From contig JAHFWL010000949.1 of assembly GCA_021292165.1 (NCBI GenBank), positions 41,908 through 105,907 of the forward strand: a stretch of DNA of 64,000 nucleotides, read 5' to 3'. The translations under genes were made by a program, and so were the position numbers. The DNA comes from Shinisaurus crocodilurus. Taxonomy: Eukaryota; Chordata; Lepidosauria; Squamata; Shinisauridae. Positions 34,400 through 44,449 of this stretch are shown piece after piece; positions within the stretch are counted from its first letter, which is position 1, and the number at the start of each line of letters is the position of its first letter. The notes below the pieces were generated by a model. That model ran no database searches, was not told the origin of the DNA, and saw only the letters and a program-made list of their open reading frames with translations.

Positions 34400-35200
34400 G
34401 GTCCTCCATTGGAAGGACGCTGGCTGCAGCGCTGCTGCCCGGGCTCCGGGCAGCTCTGCCACGCCTCCACTATCGGAGAGACGCTGGCTGAGGCGCTGCT
34501 GCCCGCCCTGCAGGGCTCCCGGTGGCTCGCTCCCCGCTGCCTGCCGCCAGATCAGCTGCGCCTCTGCCATTGAAGGACGCTGGCTGAGGCTCTGATGTAC
34601 GCCCTGCAGGGCTCCAGGCAGCTCGCTCCCCGCCTCTGCCGCCTCTGCCACGCCTCTGCCATTGAAGGACGCTGGCTGAGGCGCTGATGCCCGCCCTGCA
34701 GGGCTCCGGGTGGCTCGCTCCCCGCCGTCACCGCCTCTGCCATTTCTCCGCTATCGGAGAGACGCTGGCTGAGGCGCTGATGCCCGCCCTGCAGGGCTCC
34801 GGGCGGCTCACGCCCCGCCGCCTCTGCCATGTCTCCGCTATCGGAGAGACGCTGGCTGAGGCGCTGATGCCCGCCCTGCAGGGCTCCAGGAGGCTCGCTC
34901 CCCGCTGCCGCCAGATCAGCTGCACCTCCGCCATTGGAAGGACGCTGGCTGAGGCGCTGATGCCCGCCCTGCAGGGCTCCGGGCTCCGGGCGGCTTGCTC
35001 CCCGCTGCTGCCCGATCAGCTGCGCCTCCGCCATTGGAAGGACGCTGGCTGAGGCGCTGATGCCTGCCCTGCAGGGCTCCGGGCTCCGGGAGGCTCGCTC
35101 CCTGCTGCCGCCAGATCAGCTGCGCCTCCGCCATTGGAAGGACGCTGGCTGAGGCACTGATGCCCGCCCTGCAGGGCTCCAGGCGGCTCGTGCCTCGCTG
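34400..35200. repeat. GC-rich minisatellite, about 9 units of 88-107 bp
   Basis: ggacgctggctgaggcgctg recurs at about 34415 (variant), 34470, 34577, 34667, 34761, 34849, 34939, 35040 and 35140. Each is followed by atgcccgccctgcagggctc and a variable ggctcgctccccgctgc segment. The near-multiple-of-3 period keeps frames open on both strands and explains the long repetitive ORFs here. Confidence 0.93.
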
Positions 35201-35377
35201 CATGCTCACCCCCCCTCCCCTTCCCCCGGAGACACAGTATGCACGAAAAATACAGTGTTCTTTTAATTTGTTTGTAAAAGATTTGTTTGTAATCCAGAGT
35301 AATGTCATCTTATTATTAAAATTGTTTTCAATAAATGCAAAAATATATTAAACCTGCAGAAGGCCATGAGGTTATGG

Positions 35378-35640
35378 TTGCATTCCTATGCATTGCTCCC
35401 ATTGAGCTTCTGAGTAAGCATACTTCTGAGTAAACCTGCATAAAAGTCTGGCTGCAGGGCTATAATCCTATGCAAACTTACTTGGAGCAAGCCTCATTGA
35501 ACTTAATTGGGCTATACTTCCAAGCAAACATGTTTAGGATTGCTGGGCCTGGCTGAAACACAAGCCACTTACAATAATTCCCATGAAAATCAGTAAGGCT
35601 TACTTCTGAGTAAAAATCCGTAGGATCAGGCTACAAGACA
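35378..35640. repeat. three family B palindromic MITE copies in a row
   Basis: Recognisable by tgcattcctatgcattgctc, ctataatcctatgcaaactt with aagcaaacatgtttaggatt, and aggcttacttctgagtaaa. The second (about 35459-35551) is the most complete. Confidence 0.75.
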
Positions 35641-35704
35641 TCTCTAGAAGACAATCTGGTGCCATTGAGGTGTCTGAAATGACAATCATTTCAGTTGTAC
35701 GCAC

Positions 35705-35828
35705 TATTTATTAATTTGTTTGTCATATTTATATCCCGCCTTTTTTCCTGCAAGGAACACTAGGTGGCTTACATAATCTTCCGCCTCTCCATTTTATCCT
35801 CACAATAACCCTGTGAGGTAGGTTTTTC
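35705..35828 (-). mobile_element. MIR-like SINE 3' half (minus strand)
   Basis: tttatatcccgccttttttc, ctgcaaggaacactaggtgg and cacaataaccctgtgaggta match the tail half of the SINE at 22112-22336. Confidence 0.85.
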
Positions 35829-35970
35829 CTGTTTTGTTTGCACTGCAAATAAATAAGATATGTGTATGCAAATCAAGCCTTTCTATGCCTTTTTAAAATT
35901 TAATGTATTTCAATTTTAGACAGCAAATTAATTTATAATTAATTATTAATTTATAATAACTTTCCATTTA

Positions 35971-36014
35971 ATCAAGTAAAAAAAAAGGACCCGGGTCCTT
36001 TTTTTTTACTTGAT
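35971..36014. repeat. perfect 44-bp palindrome
   Basis: Two 22-bp arms (atcaagt, nine A, ggaccc and the exact complement) meet without a loop at ccc|ggg (35992/35993). Confidence 0.95.
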
Positions 36015-36110
36015 CCATTCGTTCATATTTTTTTCAAACTATGGTCCGGCCCCCCAACAGTCTGAGGGACAATGAACTGGCCCCCTGTTTAAAAAGTTTG
36101 AGGACCCCTG

Positions 36111-36840
36111 CTGTACAACGATTTTCTCGTTCACTGAGCGCCATGATGTTTTCACCCATTCACAAACTTGAGTGATACTGGGCCTCTTCATTCGTCCAGT
36201 AGGTGTCAGATCATGATTACCAGCAGCCATTCATTTGTTCCACTCTTCTCGCATAAAGACTTTAAATGGTTTGTTGATGGAAACATCGAGAGGTTGCAAC
36301 TGGCTGGTAAGACCCCCAGGAATTACAGCTAGATGAGTCTTCACTTTTTTAAAGCACTTTTTTGTAGTTTCGCTAATATGTGCTCTAAACTGGTCAAGCA
36401 CTAACTAATAAGGCAGGTTTTTTCAGAAGCCCTCCAGGACGTTTGGACCACACTTTTTCAACCTATACTCTCATTCCATTTTCGTCCATCCATCCTTTCT
36501 CATGAACATGTACAACAACTCCTTGTGGAATCACTTCTTTTGGAAATGTCTTCCTTTTGAAAATTAACATGGGTGTCAATTTGGTGCCGTCTGCACAGCA
36601 GGACAACACAACTGTGTAATGGGTTTTCTTATGTCCTGAGGTTTTCACAGTTATGGTTTTGGCACCTTTCAGATCAACAGTCCTATTAGATGGCACATCA
36701 AAGTTAAGCGGGACTTCATCCATATTCCCAATCTGGCCAATTTCAAAACCATTTTTCTTCCTAGCATCAATCACAAATTTATGAAAAGACAGAATCTTAG
36801 ATTCATATTCTTCTTCATTCTTCATTGTTATGAGATTGTT
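36111..36840 (-). pseudogene. pogo/Tigger-type DDE transposase, decayed
   Basis: The frame 36825-36463 encodes N-M-D-E-V-P-L near residue 34, S-N-R-T-V-D, V-K-T-S-G-H-K-K, L-S-C-C-A-D-G-T-K-L, M-L-I-F-K-R-K and E-K-G-W-M-D-E-N-G-M. These are successive conserved blocks of the DDE_1 catalytic domain of pogo/Tigger transposases. The first catalytic aspartate is probably the D of M-D-E-x-P. Further downstream a second frame has L-T-P-T-G-R-M-K-R-P-S-I, V-C-E-W-V and W-R-S-V-N-E (about 36230-36120), the usual C-terminal block. Frame changes and an internal loss between about 36260 and 36460 make it non-functional. The region before residue 1 lacks the helix-turn-helix N-terminus. Confidence 0.88.
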
Positions 36841-36929
36841 ATTGTTACCACCTCAATTATGGAAGAGATATAAAAGAATAAAGGTGCCTCTGGGTGCATT
36901 TGCCAGCTTTACACTGAGCACTGGTGTAG

Positions 36930-37791
36930 TGGCTAAGCAATTTCAATCAAATCTTTATTACGGTCCAAGACCAGCATAAACAGACAATAGATACACAAAA
37001 TTTGTACAATACCAAGTTTTAGGCTGTCCTTCAGTAAACCATATCAGGATGGCATACAATAAAAACAAGATATCAGTATAAAATCACAATTAAATATGAG
37101 GAAGACAGAGCAGGTTTTGGCCCTTTCTCACAGCTTCAGACAAGGCCTAAGAAGTTATAAGTGTATGGCGTGTTCTTGTAGCCAGAAAGCAAAATTTGGC
37201 AACTTTATATGTTATAGAAGGGTCTCTGTCCGCAAGTAAATGCATGGTGTAAAATTCATCAGTGTTACCTGGAAAATCATGTAACAAGGGATGGATCAAG
37301 TTTGACCGGGCATCTAAGTAGAACAAGCAGTATAAAAGGACATGTGTAATTGTCTCTGTCTCCCCTGAGTCACATGGGCACAGCCTCTGAGCGACTGGTA
37401 TATTTTGGTATTTGCCTTCTAGAAACTTTGAGGGGAGAGCATTATAGCGAGCCCTAGAGAATGCCCATCTATATTTATAATAGGTAAGAGAACTTAAATA
37501 AGCCGCAGGCCCTCTATTCTGTATATCTCGGGGGGAGCGGTAAATATATATGCTTTGACTTAAGTCATTTTGAAGTTCTATATCCCAGATCCATTGTTTT
37601 ATAATATCTTTTGCTTTCTCCAATCCTAAATTTAGCAAATATTCAGGAGAGAGACCATATGAGTGCAATTTGTTATCTATGGTGTTCCACCATTTTGTTT
37701 GGTAATTATCTTGTAATATTAGGGGGAGCAACCCAGTTGGAGTCAAATTAAGTTTAAGCCAATAAAATAAGGTGGTTGGCTAAGCAATTTC
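36930..37791 (-). pseudogene. 5'-truncated non-LTR retrotransposon with 15-bp target duplication
   Basis: A 199-codon minus-strand frame (37746-37147) ends a reverse-transcriptase-type protein. It has R-W-A-F-S-R-A-R-Y-N-A-L-P-S followed by C-P-C...H-V-L-L-Y-C, a C-x-C-x-H-x-C-like cluster seen near the C-terminus of several LINE clades. The 3' UTR ends in aataaagatttgattga without a poly-A tract. The insertion is bounded by tggctaagcaatttc at 36930-36944 and again at 37777-37791, an exact 15-bp target duplication. 5' truncation plus target duplication is standard for target-primed reverse transcription. I do not assign the clade. Confidence 0.85.
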
Positions 37792-37825
37792 TTTAATTTA
37801 GTACCGTATTTGTTTATAAAATGTT

Positions 37826-37975
37826 TATAATGTTACTACCTCACAGGGTTGTTGTGAGGATACAATGGAGAGGAGGATTAGGATTACCGGTACCAGCCGC
37901 CTTGAGTTCTTTGCAGGAAAAAAGGCGGGGTGTACAAAATGTAATGATAAATAGGTAAATACAATAAATAAAGCA
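37826..37975 (+). mobile_element. MIR-like SINE 3' half
   Basis: ctacctcacagggttgttgt, gccgccttgagttctttgca, ggaaaaaaggcggggtgtac and an AATA-rich tail. The head is absent. Confidence 0.85.
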
Positions 37976-38149
37976 TCTCCAGAGATCAATCATGATTCTC
38001 TTTGTGTTGCTTCATCACCAATATAGAAGACCCAAGGAAGAAAAATACGGTACAATTCACAATTCCCTCCCAATAATGGTTATTCTTAATTCCAGGATCA
38101 TTTTAAAGCAGTAGGGTAATAATACCTAGGTTTTATGAATACACTGATC

Positions 38150-38450
38150 CGACCTAGAAATCCGGCTCCCCCACGCCTAACCTGCTGCCCGCGCTGTGAC
38201 AAGATTTCGGCGTTGGCGTTGGCGGCAGCATTGTCCGCCGGCCGGCCCCCCTCCGCCCCTCGGCTGCGGCGCCTCCAATGAGAGCGCGGTGGGCTGGGCG
38301 AGGCGCGCAGCCATTGGCGCGCCGCGGCTCCATCACTGCAGGGACGGGAGGGGCGGCTCTTCCTGCTCCTCAGCGCCAAACAGCTGATCCTTCACTCAGC
38401 TGTTTGGCGAGCCCGCGGCTTGGCCTCGCTCCATAAGACGCACAGACATT
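38150..38450 (-). promoter_or_regulatory. GC-rich 5' region of the pogo-like element
   Basis: A CpG-dense stretch with many gcc/ggc and gcgc motifs, unlike the surrounding AT-rich sequence. It lies between the element's 5' terminal repeat and the coding relic, where a promoter would be expected. It contains the 14-bp inverted pair cgccaaacagctga / tcagctgtttggcg (near 38373-38408). Promoter function is inference from position and composition. Predicted small frames here reflect GC bias. Confidence 0.5.
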
Positions 38451-38503
38451 TCCCCCTATTTTTTTGGGGGGGGAGTGCATCTTATGGAGCGAAAAATACG
38501 GTA

Positions 38504-38933
38504 CCTATCACCAGAAATGTGCTATATGCTGTCACATCAGTAGTGGTGGTACATGTGCATGCTGCATAAACTATTTGGTCACTGTACAATGACTGTTGGT
38601 GTCAAAGACACACCACTATTATCTCAGGGCCTTGCTTGGTGTAACCATCTGGGATTTTGCATTGTAGGCTCTGTGCCTAGAAAGTGGACAGCAGAAACCA
38701 GTGTAGGGAACAGTGGCATTGGTCTGCACCACCAGTGGTCGCTGCTACTCACTCTACAGGAATGGATTCTACACTGTAGACCTGCCCCATCTCCTGCCTC
38801 CTCCTCTGCCAAGTTATGCTTTTGGGTAACAGCAAAGGCCCCTTTCCCTTTGGTCAGCATGCAATGGTGATGGTTGGGTTTACAGAACAGATAAGACATG
38901 GGCCCTCACTTGATACACTAGAACAGCCTTCCC
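38504..38933. other. unique noncoding sequence
   Basis: Nothing recognised. Overlapping open frames on both strands (38553-38899) have no domain. Confidence 0.45.
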
Positions 38934-39059
38934 CAACCAGGTGCCCTCCAGATGTTTTGGACTTCAACTCCCATCAGCCCCAGCCAGCATGGTAAGTGAT
39001 CAGGGACCATGGGAGTTGTAGTCCAAAACATTTGGAGGGCACCAGGCTAGGGAAGACTG
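38934..39059. mobile_element. hAT MITE, family A
   Basis: cagccttccccaaccaggtg and ccctccagatgttttggact face agtccaaaacatttggaggg and accaggctagggaagactg. The target duplication is eroded (cactagaa / aatgagaa). Confidence 0.85.
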
Positions 39060-39384
39060 AATGAGAAGGTGCTGGGATTGGAGAACATTTAACTGGTAGT
39101 AGAAAAGCACACAGAAAGGTGATGCCTGGGAACCCGTCAAGGGCTTTGCCAACGTAGTACAATTGACTGGAGATTTGGAAGGAGCAGATGAAGACAGTCT
39201 GGTGGATATTGAGATGAGGACTGTTCTCGGAATAGAAAATCACATGGCAGAACATACGGAGTTGTGTGTAAGATAAGGAAATGGTCTAATGAGGTGATGC
39301 ACACTGATGCACACTTACTTGGGAGTAAGCACCACTGGATTTGGCAGGTCTGATGTGTGCAAACATGCATGAGATTGGGCTGCA

Positions 39385-39600
39385 TGTGTTGGACTGGGAC
39401 TCGGGAGATCCAGGTTCTAGTCCCCACTCAGCCATGAAACTCACTGAATGACTTTGGGCCAGTCATTGACTCTCCACCTAACCTACCTCACAGGGCTGTT
39501 GTGAGGATAAAATGGAGAGGAGGAGGAGGATTATGTAAGCCGCCTTGGGTTCCTTGCAGGGAAAAAGGTGGGATATAAATATAATAAATAAATAAATACA
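39385..39600 (+). mobile_element. MIR-like tRNA-SINE, nearly complete
   Basis: Head gtgttggactgggactcggg with B box ccaggttctagtcc; body tgactttgggccagtcattg, cctacctcacagggctgttg; tail gccgccttgggttccttgca ending in (AATA)n. Lacks only the first bases of the 47116 copy. Confidence 0.92.
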
Positions 39601-39618
39601 TGTCCACTGCAATTATCA

Positions 39619-39660
<42 letters not shown>
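39619..39660. repeat. (GT)n-(GA)n microsatellite
   Basis: Adjacent dinucleotide runs. Confidence 0.95.
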
Positions 39661-39820
39661 CATGTATATGGACATGAGAGTGGGCCACTTACTACATTAG
39701 CATTGATAGAATTTCCAACCCTTGGTTTAAAAACCTAACAAATATATTGTGACATAAATTTTATAGGCAAGAGGCCACTTCATCAGATGGATTAAATGCT
39801 CTCCTAGATAAGTAGATACA

Positions 39821-39821
<1 letters not shown>

Positions 39822-39861
<40 letters not shown>
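39822..39861. repeat. (GC)n-(CA)n microsatellite
   Basis: A short gcgcgcgc run continues into (CA)15 or so. Confidence 0.95.
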
Positions 39862-39863
<2 letters not shown>

Positions 39864-40649
39864 GTATGGGGGTGAGGGAAGAGGTTACAATGTGTGTTTA
39901 ATGGATGAGCCAAATCATTCATTTTTATGCTCTGTGCTATAATTTCAATTTGTATTGAAATGTCCAATTTCCAAATTGTATGTCGCTTCAATGCTGTTAT
40001 GGCCCCTTTGTAAATATCAGATGGAATGCTTTAGAGCATGTCAATGAAAATACTGTTTTTTAGTTGACAGTGTAGTCATCTATCTCGGGTTACTATCCAG
40101 TCCCTCCTGGAAATAGGAAAAGAAAAGTTCATAATCATAATTAAAAATCAGTTCTCCCCTTACTGGAAGCTAAAATATTCCCTGGGGGACAAGGAAAAAA
40201 GCAGATCTTCAAATACGTGCTTAGGAATTCAGTCTTGGTGCTTTAATTCAGCCAGATGGTGGACCTTTAGTCCAGGCATCTTGGCCCTTGTCTTACTTGT
40301 TCTACAAGATTACATTCAGTTATTCAACCCATGGCCACTCATTAGATTAGTTGCTAGCAAATGATTGGTTGCTAGCTTGTATACAGCTTCCTATTTTTTT
40401 CTTTGAACAGCAATTATTTTCCTGTTTTGTTAGTACGATAACCTTCACTGTATTGCATCTGCCTTTTTTTTTTACAGGGGCAGCTGTTCCGAACTTTAAA
40501 AAACAACAACTCACTTCCATCCTCTCTTGGGTCCATTGCTGGGCCTTACACCGATTGGCCAAGTATTAAGGTTGCTACCTTTAACCAAGCAAGTAAACAA
40601 ACAACCTGGCCCTGCTCCTTGACTCTTTCCAAGCGGCTGACGTATAGAA
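39862..40649. other. unique noncoding sequence
   Basis: Nothing recognised beyond T-runs. Confidence 0.5.
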
Positions 40650-40765
40650 ATTTATTTATTTTATTTATACCCCACCTTTTTTCCTGCAAGGAACCCAAGG
40701 TGGCTTACATAATCCCCCTCCCCTCCATTTTATCCTCACAACAACCCTGTGAGGTAGGTTATGGA
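40650..40765 (-). mobile_element. MIR-like SINE 3' half (minus strand)
   Basis: ttatttatttatttatacc, ccaccttttttcctgcaagg, caacaaccctgtgaggtagg. The head is absent. Confidence 0.88.
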
Positions 40766-41341
40766 TATAAGTGTTGGGCTAAACTGCACCTGCTTAATGC
40801 CTGCATGTCAGAATGATGTTATAGACACAGTAGCAATAAAAGGTAGTGACATTATCAACTGGGACCCTGGATCTATGTTGACTCAGGGCTGTCCATTTTG
40901 GGGTTTCAAGGCCTGGCACAAGCAAGCTTATGCAAAGACTCTGGGCTTGCAAAGACTCCACACATTCTGTCATACCTTTTTGTACATTTATACCACCACC
41001 TAATGTGTGGTGGAAATCCTCCTTATCACTTGGCAGGATTATAGAGAGGTCCCAAGCTACCATGGGGTAAAGGAGTTCATTCAGGAATAGTTTGGTCATT
41101 CATCTGGTCTTGGTCCAGACAAGGCTGCCCACTTACTCTCTGATTCCTGGCATCTCCCATCTTACATTACATAACTTTATCAATAGGATTAATATGGCAC
41201 TACTCCCAAAGTGTGTATGAGTTATTTTCAAATATATCTGAAGATGAAGCCTGAAATTTATATTTGGCTTCTGGAAGGGTTACTCTTAAAAATTATGTGG
41301 AAGCTGCAATTGAAACCTGCTACTTATACATTTATTTAAAC
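40766..41341. other. unique noncoding sequence
   Basis: Nothing recognised. A 101-codon minus-strand frame at 40794-41099 lacks domain features. Confidence 0.45.
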
Positions 41342-41665
41342 CAGGCATGCAGAACCTCTTTCAACCTGAGGGTCAAATTCTATTTTGGAGAAGCTTTTGG
41401 GGGAAACATTGCAGTAGGGGGCAGGGCTGAAGGCAAAAGGGGCGGGGCCAAAAATACCAGCAGATTTCAGTTTAAAGCTTTTACTGCTAGTAACTTAGCC
41501 TTTTGCAGAGGCATTTCAACCTTTTAGAATGGGGGGGGGGGACCTGCACAAAAGCCAAGAAACCACCAAGCAGTCAGTTGTTGGGGGAAAGGGAAAGGGG
41601 CATGACCATCCAGGGAACCCTGGGGGGCTGAATTTGGCCACCAAGCCTGAAGTTCTGTCCGCCTG
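41342..41665. mobile_element. non-autonomous hAT element, family C, copy 3
   Basis: caggcatgcagaacctcttt to agttctgtccgcctg, flanked by atttaaac / gtttaaac (7 of 8). The interior matches 10827-11148, including cagtttaaagcttttactgc and gggaaccctggggggctgaa. Confidence 0.88.
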
Positions 41666-41677
41666 GTTTAAACTGAG

Positions 41678-41933
41678 TACAGTCATGCCTTGGATTGAGA
41701 GCATAATTCGTTCCAGAAACGTGCTTGTAATCCAAAACACTCTTATATCAAAACGAAATCCCCCCCAAAAAAAATTGTACAGGGATTTTTTAATTTAAGC
41801 CGTACTACAGAACTTGTATTGCAAGACGTCGCTTGTATATCAAGTCAAAAAAAATTAAATAAATATTTAAAAATTTGCTTGTCTTGCAAAACACTCTCAA
41901 ACCAAGTTATTTGCAATCCAAGGCATTACTGTA
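41678..41933 (+). mobile_element. TA-flanked TIR MITE, family T, copy 2
   Basis: TACAGTCATGCCTTGGATTG to ccaaggcattactgta, in the same orientation as 24742. Only 12 bp separate it from the preceding hAT. Confidence 0.9.
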
Positions 41934-41998
41934 TTTGAAGGGTTGACAACAACAACTACTACTTCTTCCCACAACCCCCCAAATTGTGATGTCTGAAT

Positions 41999-42106
41999 CA
42001 GCCTTCTCCCACCTAGTGCCCTCCAGATGGCCATGCTGGCTGGGAGATGCTGGGAGTTGTAGTCCCAAGTCCAACCCAACTGGTGGGCACCAGTTAGGGA
42101 ATACAG
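41999..42106. repeat. hAT MITE, family A, degraded
   Basis: cagccttctcccacctagtg and ccctccagatgg at left; gctgggagttgtagtccc and ggcaccagttagggaata at right. The left half of the palindrome is shortened. Confidence 0.65.
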
Positions 42107-42221
42107 TTTCTAATTGTTTCCTTGACAGTCAGCCATCTCTCTATCTGCCTTTACAGGTAATTGGTTTTCCTAGAGAATTATGTAATTATGTAAATATCCA
42201 ATGCATATTTAGACAGGAAAA

Positions 42222-42292
42222 AAGTCCTACAATTCCCAGCATCCCTCTTGCCGGCCATGCTGGCTGGGGAATGTTGGGAATTGTAGGACTTC
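42222..42292. repeat. small palindromic MITE, family A-related
   Basis: agtcctacaattcccagcat faces atgttgggaattgtaggact around a ccggccatgctggctgg centre. Confidence 0.75.
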
Positions 42293-42390
42293 TTACTGTG
42301 TAAACGTGCATAGGAATGCACCCTAAATTAGTTTCTCAGCTGGGCAATTTGCATTCTCACACCAAGGAATTAGTCACTTTTATTCTAGAA

Positions 42391-42526
42391 CAGGGCTCTC
42401 CAACCTTGGGTCCCCAAATGTTGCTGGCCTACAGCTCCCAGCATACCCAGCCAGCATGGCTAATGGCAAGGGATTCTGGGAGCTGTAGTCCAGCAACATC
42501 TGGGGACCCAAGGTTGGAGAGCCCTG
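42391..42526. mobile_element. hAT MITE, family A, perfect target duplication
   Basis: CAGGGCTCTCCAACC / GGTTGGAGAGCCCTG ends. Exact flanks ttctagaa at 42383-42390 and 42527-42534. The arms match well except at the centre. Closest relative of the perfect palindrome at 2388. Confidence 0.93.
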
Positions 42527-42534
42527 TTCTAGAA

Positions 42535-43689
42535 GGACAGAGAACACTAGGTTGGGATTGCCACTAGCAGCCTGGCTATGGGCAGACATTAATGCTTCCA
42601 TTCATCCCAACCAGTGTCTGTCAATGATTTTCTATTTTATTTTAGGAATTTAGGTTATCTCAATCCAGACTCATGCAAATGTAGCCTGCTCTTGTTACCA
42701 GGTCCGACCCAAGGTGTTTTGCCAACTGCCCCAGCAGAGCAATCAAGGAGGGAGGAGAATTCCTGCCCTTTCCCATACCCATCAGGAAGCATAGGGTGCT
42801 CCACTCTGCACCATGAAAGCATGTGGTTGCTGACTGGCAAGCCACCCACCACATGCAAATATGTGGTTGCTGACTAGGTAGCCACCCTCATTGATTTCAA
42901 GAGCTTGCGCTGGGGTGGCTAGCAATTCAGCAGCTATGTGGTTTCATGATGCTGACAGAGGTGCTTTCTGCCACCCCACAGTTATCACTAAGGGCAGGAA
43001 TTCTCCTCTCCCTCTTGTTCACGTTGTAGTGTGAGCCATCCGTTTCCACCAGTGAACCGCTTCACCAGCCACCACTAACCCTAGGGAAAATCAGATGTCA
43101 TTGCCCCCTGCCCAGCGTCCTGGGGTCTTGTTATATTCTGGACTGGATTCATTTCCTAGCTTACTATCATTTTAGGTTCATTTTAAATTTCATTAACTTC
43201 ACATTGCAATATTATCAGTGCTACTTTTACCAAAACATTATCATAGTTCATTATCAATATGCATCAAGACATCCTCATTTATGTTTTGAACAGACAGAAT
43301 GTTCTCAGAAGCACAAAATAATAATAATAATCACATCATGTGATTAATGCAATAAGACTAATAATGATTTAAAAATAGATTGTAAAATATTCATAAGTAA
43401 CACAGACAATGTAAAACAGAAACCCTCATAGAATGAAGTCACCTTTCCCAGCAATGGGCTTCCAGTAACCACACCTGAACTCCTTAGTGTTCTCCCTGGA
43501 CCTAAATACATTTTTTGTTAAATGTAAGGTCTACTTTACAGAGATCACTCCTCTATTTGAAAGGCTATTAGGGGACAGTCCTCTGTTTGAAGGCATCTTC
43601 TGTTTCAAGGGCTGTCCATTCGAAATCTGTTGTTAAGAGAAAGATTCATAAGAAGGGAGGGTGACCTGAGCAGGGGCCTAGTCACAATC
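42535..43689. other. unique noncoding sequence
   Basis: Nothing recognised. The 22-bp-scale repeat catgtggttgctgactggcaag / atatgtggttgctgacta occurs at about 42820-42880. Confidence 0.45.
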
Positions 43690-44449
43690 TTATTTTATTT
43701 CTTTATTTATATTTATTTACTGTATTTGTATACCGCTCCATATCTAAGCAGATTTCAGAGTGGTGAACTATAAAAAGATAAAAACAGATCAAAGAAATGA
43801 AAGCAATACATTGAAAACAAGGTATCATTAAAATGGTGGTTGGACAGCAGAGAAGGCTTCCTGGAACAAGGAGGTCTTCTGCAAGTGCCGAAACCAACAC
43901 AGTGTTGGTGCCTACCTGACCTCCAGAGGCAGGGGGTTCCATATAAATGGAGCCATTACACTGAAGGCTCTTCTCATATTGGACTCCAATCAGGCCATAG
44001 GTCCGTAAGGAACCACCAGGAGAATGTCTGGGCAGGTTGGTAAGGGAGAAGGCGCTCTCTCGGGGATTCTGGTCCCAAGTTGTTTTGGGCTTTATACCCT
44101 AGTACCAAAACCTTAAACTTGCCCCAGTAGCAAATAGGTAGCCAGTGTAGTTCCTTCAGCAAAGCTCCAGCTTCCTGAACAGCCTTAAGGGCAACCCCAC
44201 ATAGAGCACATTGCAGTAATCCAGTCTTGAGGTTACTAGTGCCTGTACCACAGTGGCCAAGCTGTCCTTATCCAGGAGAGGCCGTAGCTGGCAGACCAAT
44301 CGAAGATGGTAAAAGGCGCTCTGAGCTGCCACAGTCACAATCTTCCCCACCATGAGGAAAAAGTAATAGACACACCAATTAGCATATGCAAATTTTACAC
44401 AAAACTGTATCCTCTTTCTGGGTGATGTGTAAGTGGACAACCTAGTCAA
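43690..44449 (-). pseudogene. L2/CR1-group LINE ORF2 C-terminus and 3' UTR (minus strand)
   Basis: The minus-strand frame from 44449 contains Q-L-R-P-L-L, then T-S-R-L-D-Y-C-N-V-L-Y-V-G-L-P. The next frame (44162-43974) begins L-K-E-L-H-W-L-P-I and continues F-K-V-L-V-L-G-Y-K-A with L-G-P and L-L-P-Y-x-P. This is the ordered set of C-terminal ORF2 blocks of the L2/CR1 group. Farther down, W-N-P-L-P-like and T-L-C-W-F remnants precede a UTR with tgtataccgctccatatct. One frame break falls near 44160. This is the best-preserved LINE of this group in the window. Confidence 0.85.

Larger units (their letters stand above)
34108..36110. mobile_element. probable hAT-type element inserted in the pogo-like transposon
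   Basis: The right end reads aaaaagtttgaggacccctg. Its complement begins CAGGGGTCCTCAAACTTTTT, a Charlie/hAT-type terminus followed by a block rich in ggggggccgg. The left edge carries cttcggcccgcgggacacac, compatible with a damaged opposite end. An exact 8-bp target duplication was not found. The interior carries a GC-rich minisatellite, three family B MITEs, a SINE piece and a 44-bp palindrome, and no recognised transposase. Confidence 0.55.
33708..38503 (-). mobile_element. 4.8-kb pogo/Tigger-like DNA transposon with nested insertions
   Basis: The left end TACCGAATTTTTCGCTCCAT (then aagacacacc) is the complement of the right end atggagcgaaaaatacggta. Both are bounded by TA, as expected of the Tc1/mariner-pogo group. 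Near each end the block ataagacgcac recurs. Inside, on the minus strand, lies a decayed pogo-type transposase (36111-36840, tail near 34029-34107). The 5' part (38150-38450) is GC-rich. Insertions: a probable hAT (34108-36110), a LINE with 15-bp target duplication (36930-37791) and a SINE fragment (37826-37975). The N-terminal DNA-binding part of the transposase was not found, so the copy is also internally deleted. Confidence 0.85.

Noticed and set aside
34552..35308. Repetitive 160- and 130-codon frames as a proline/alanine-rich protein
   Set aside because: They are produced by the minisatellite, whose period keeps frames open on both strands.
38098..38387. Arginine- and proline-rich frames near 38.2 kb
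   Set aside because: They overlap on both strands in the GC-rich 5' region of the pogo-like transposon. Open frames there reflect low stop-codon density.
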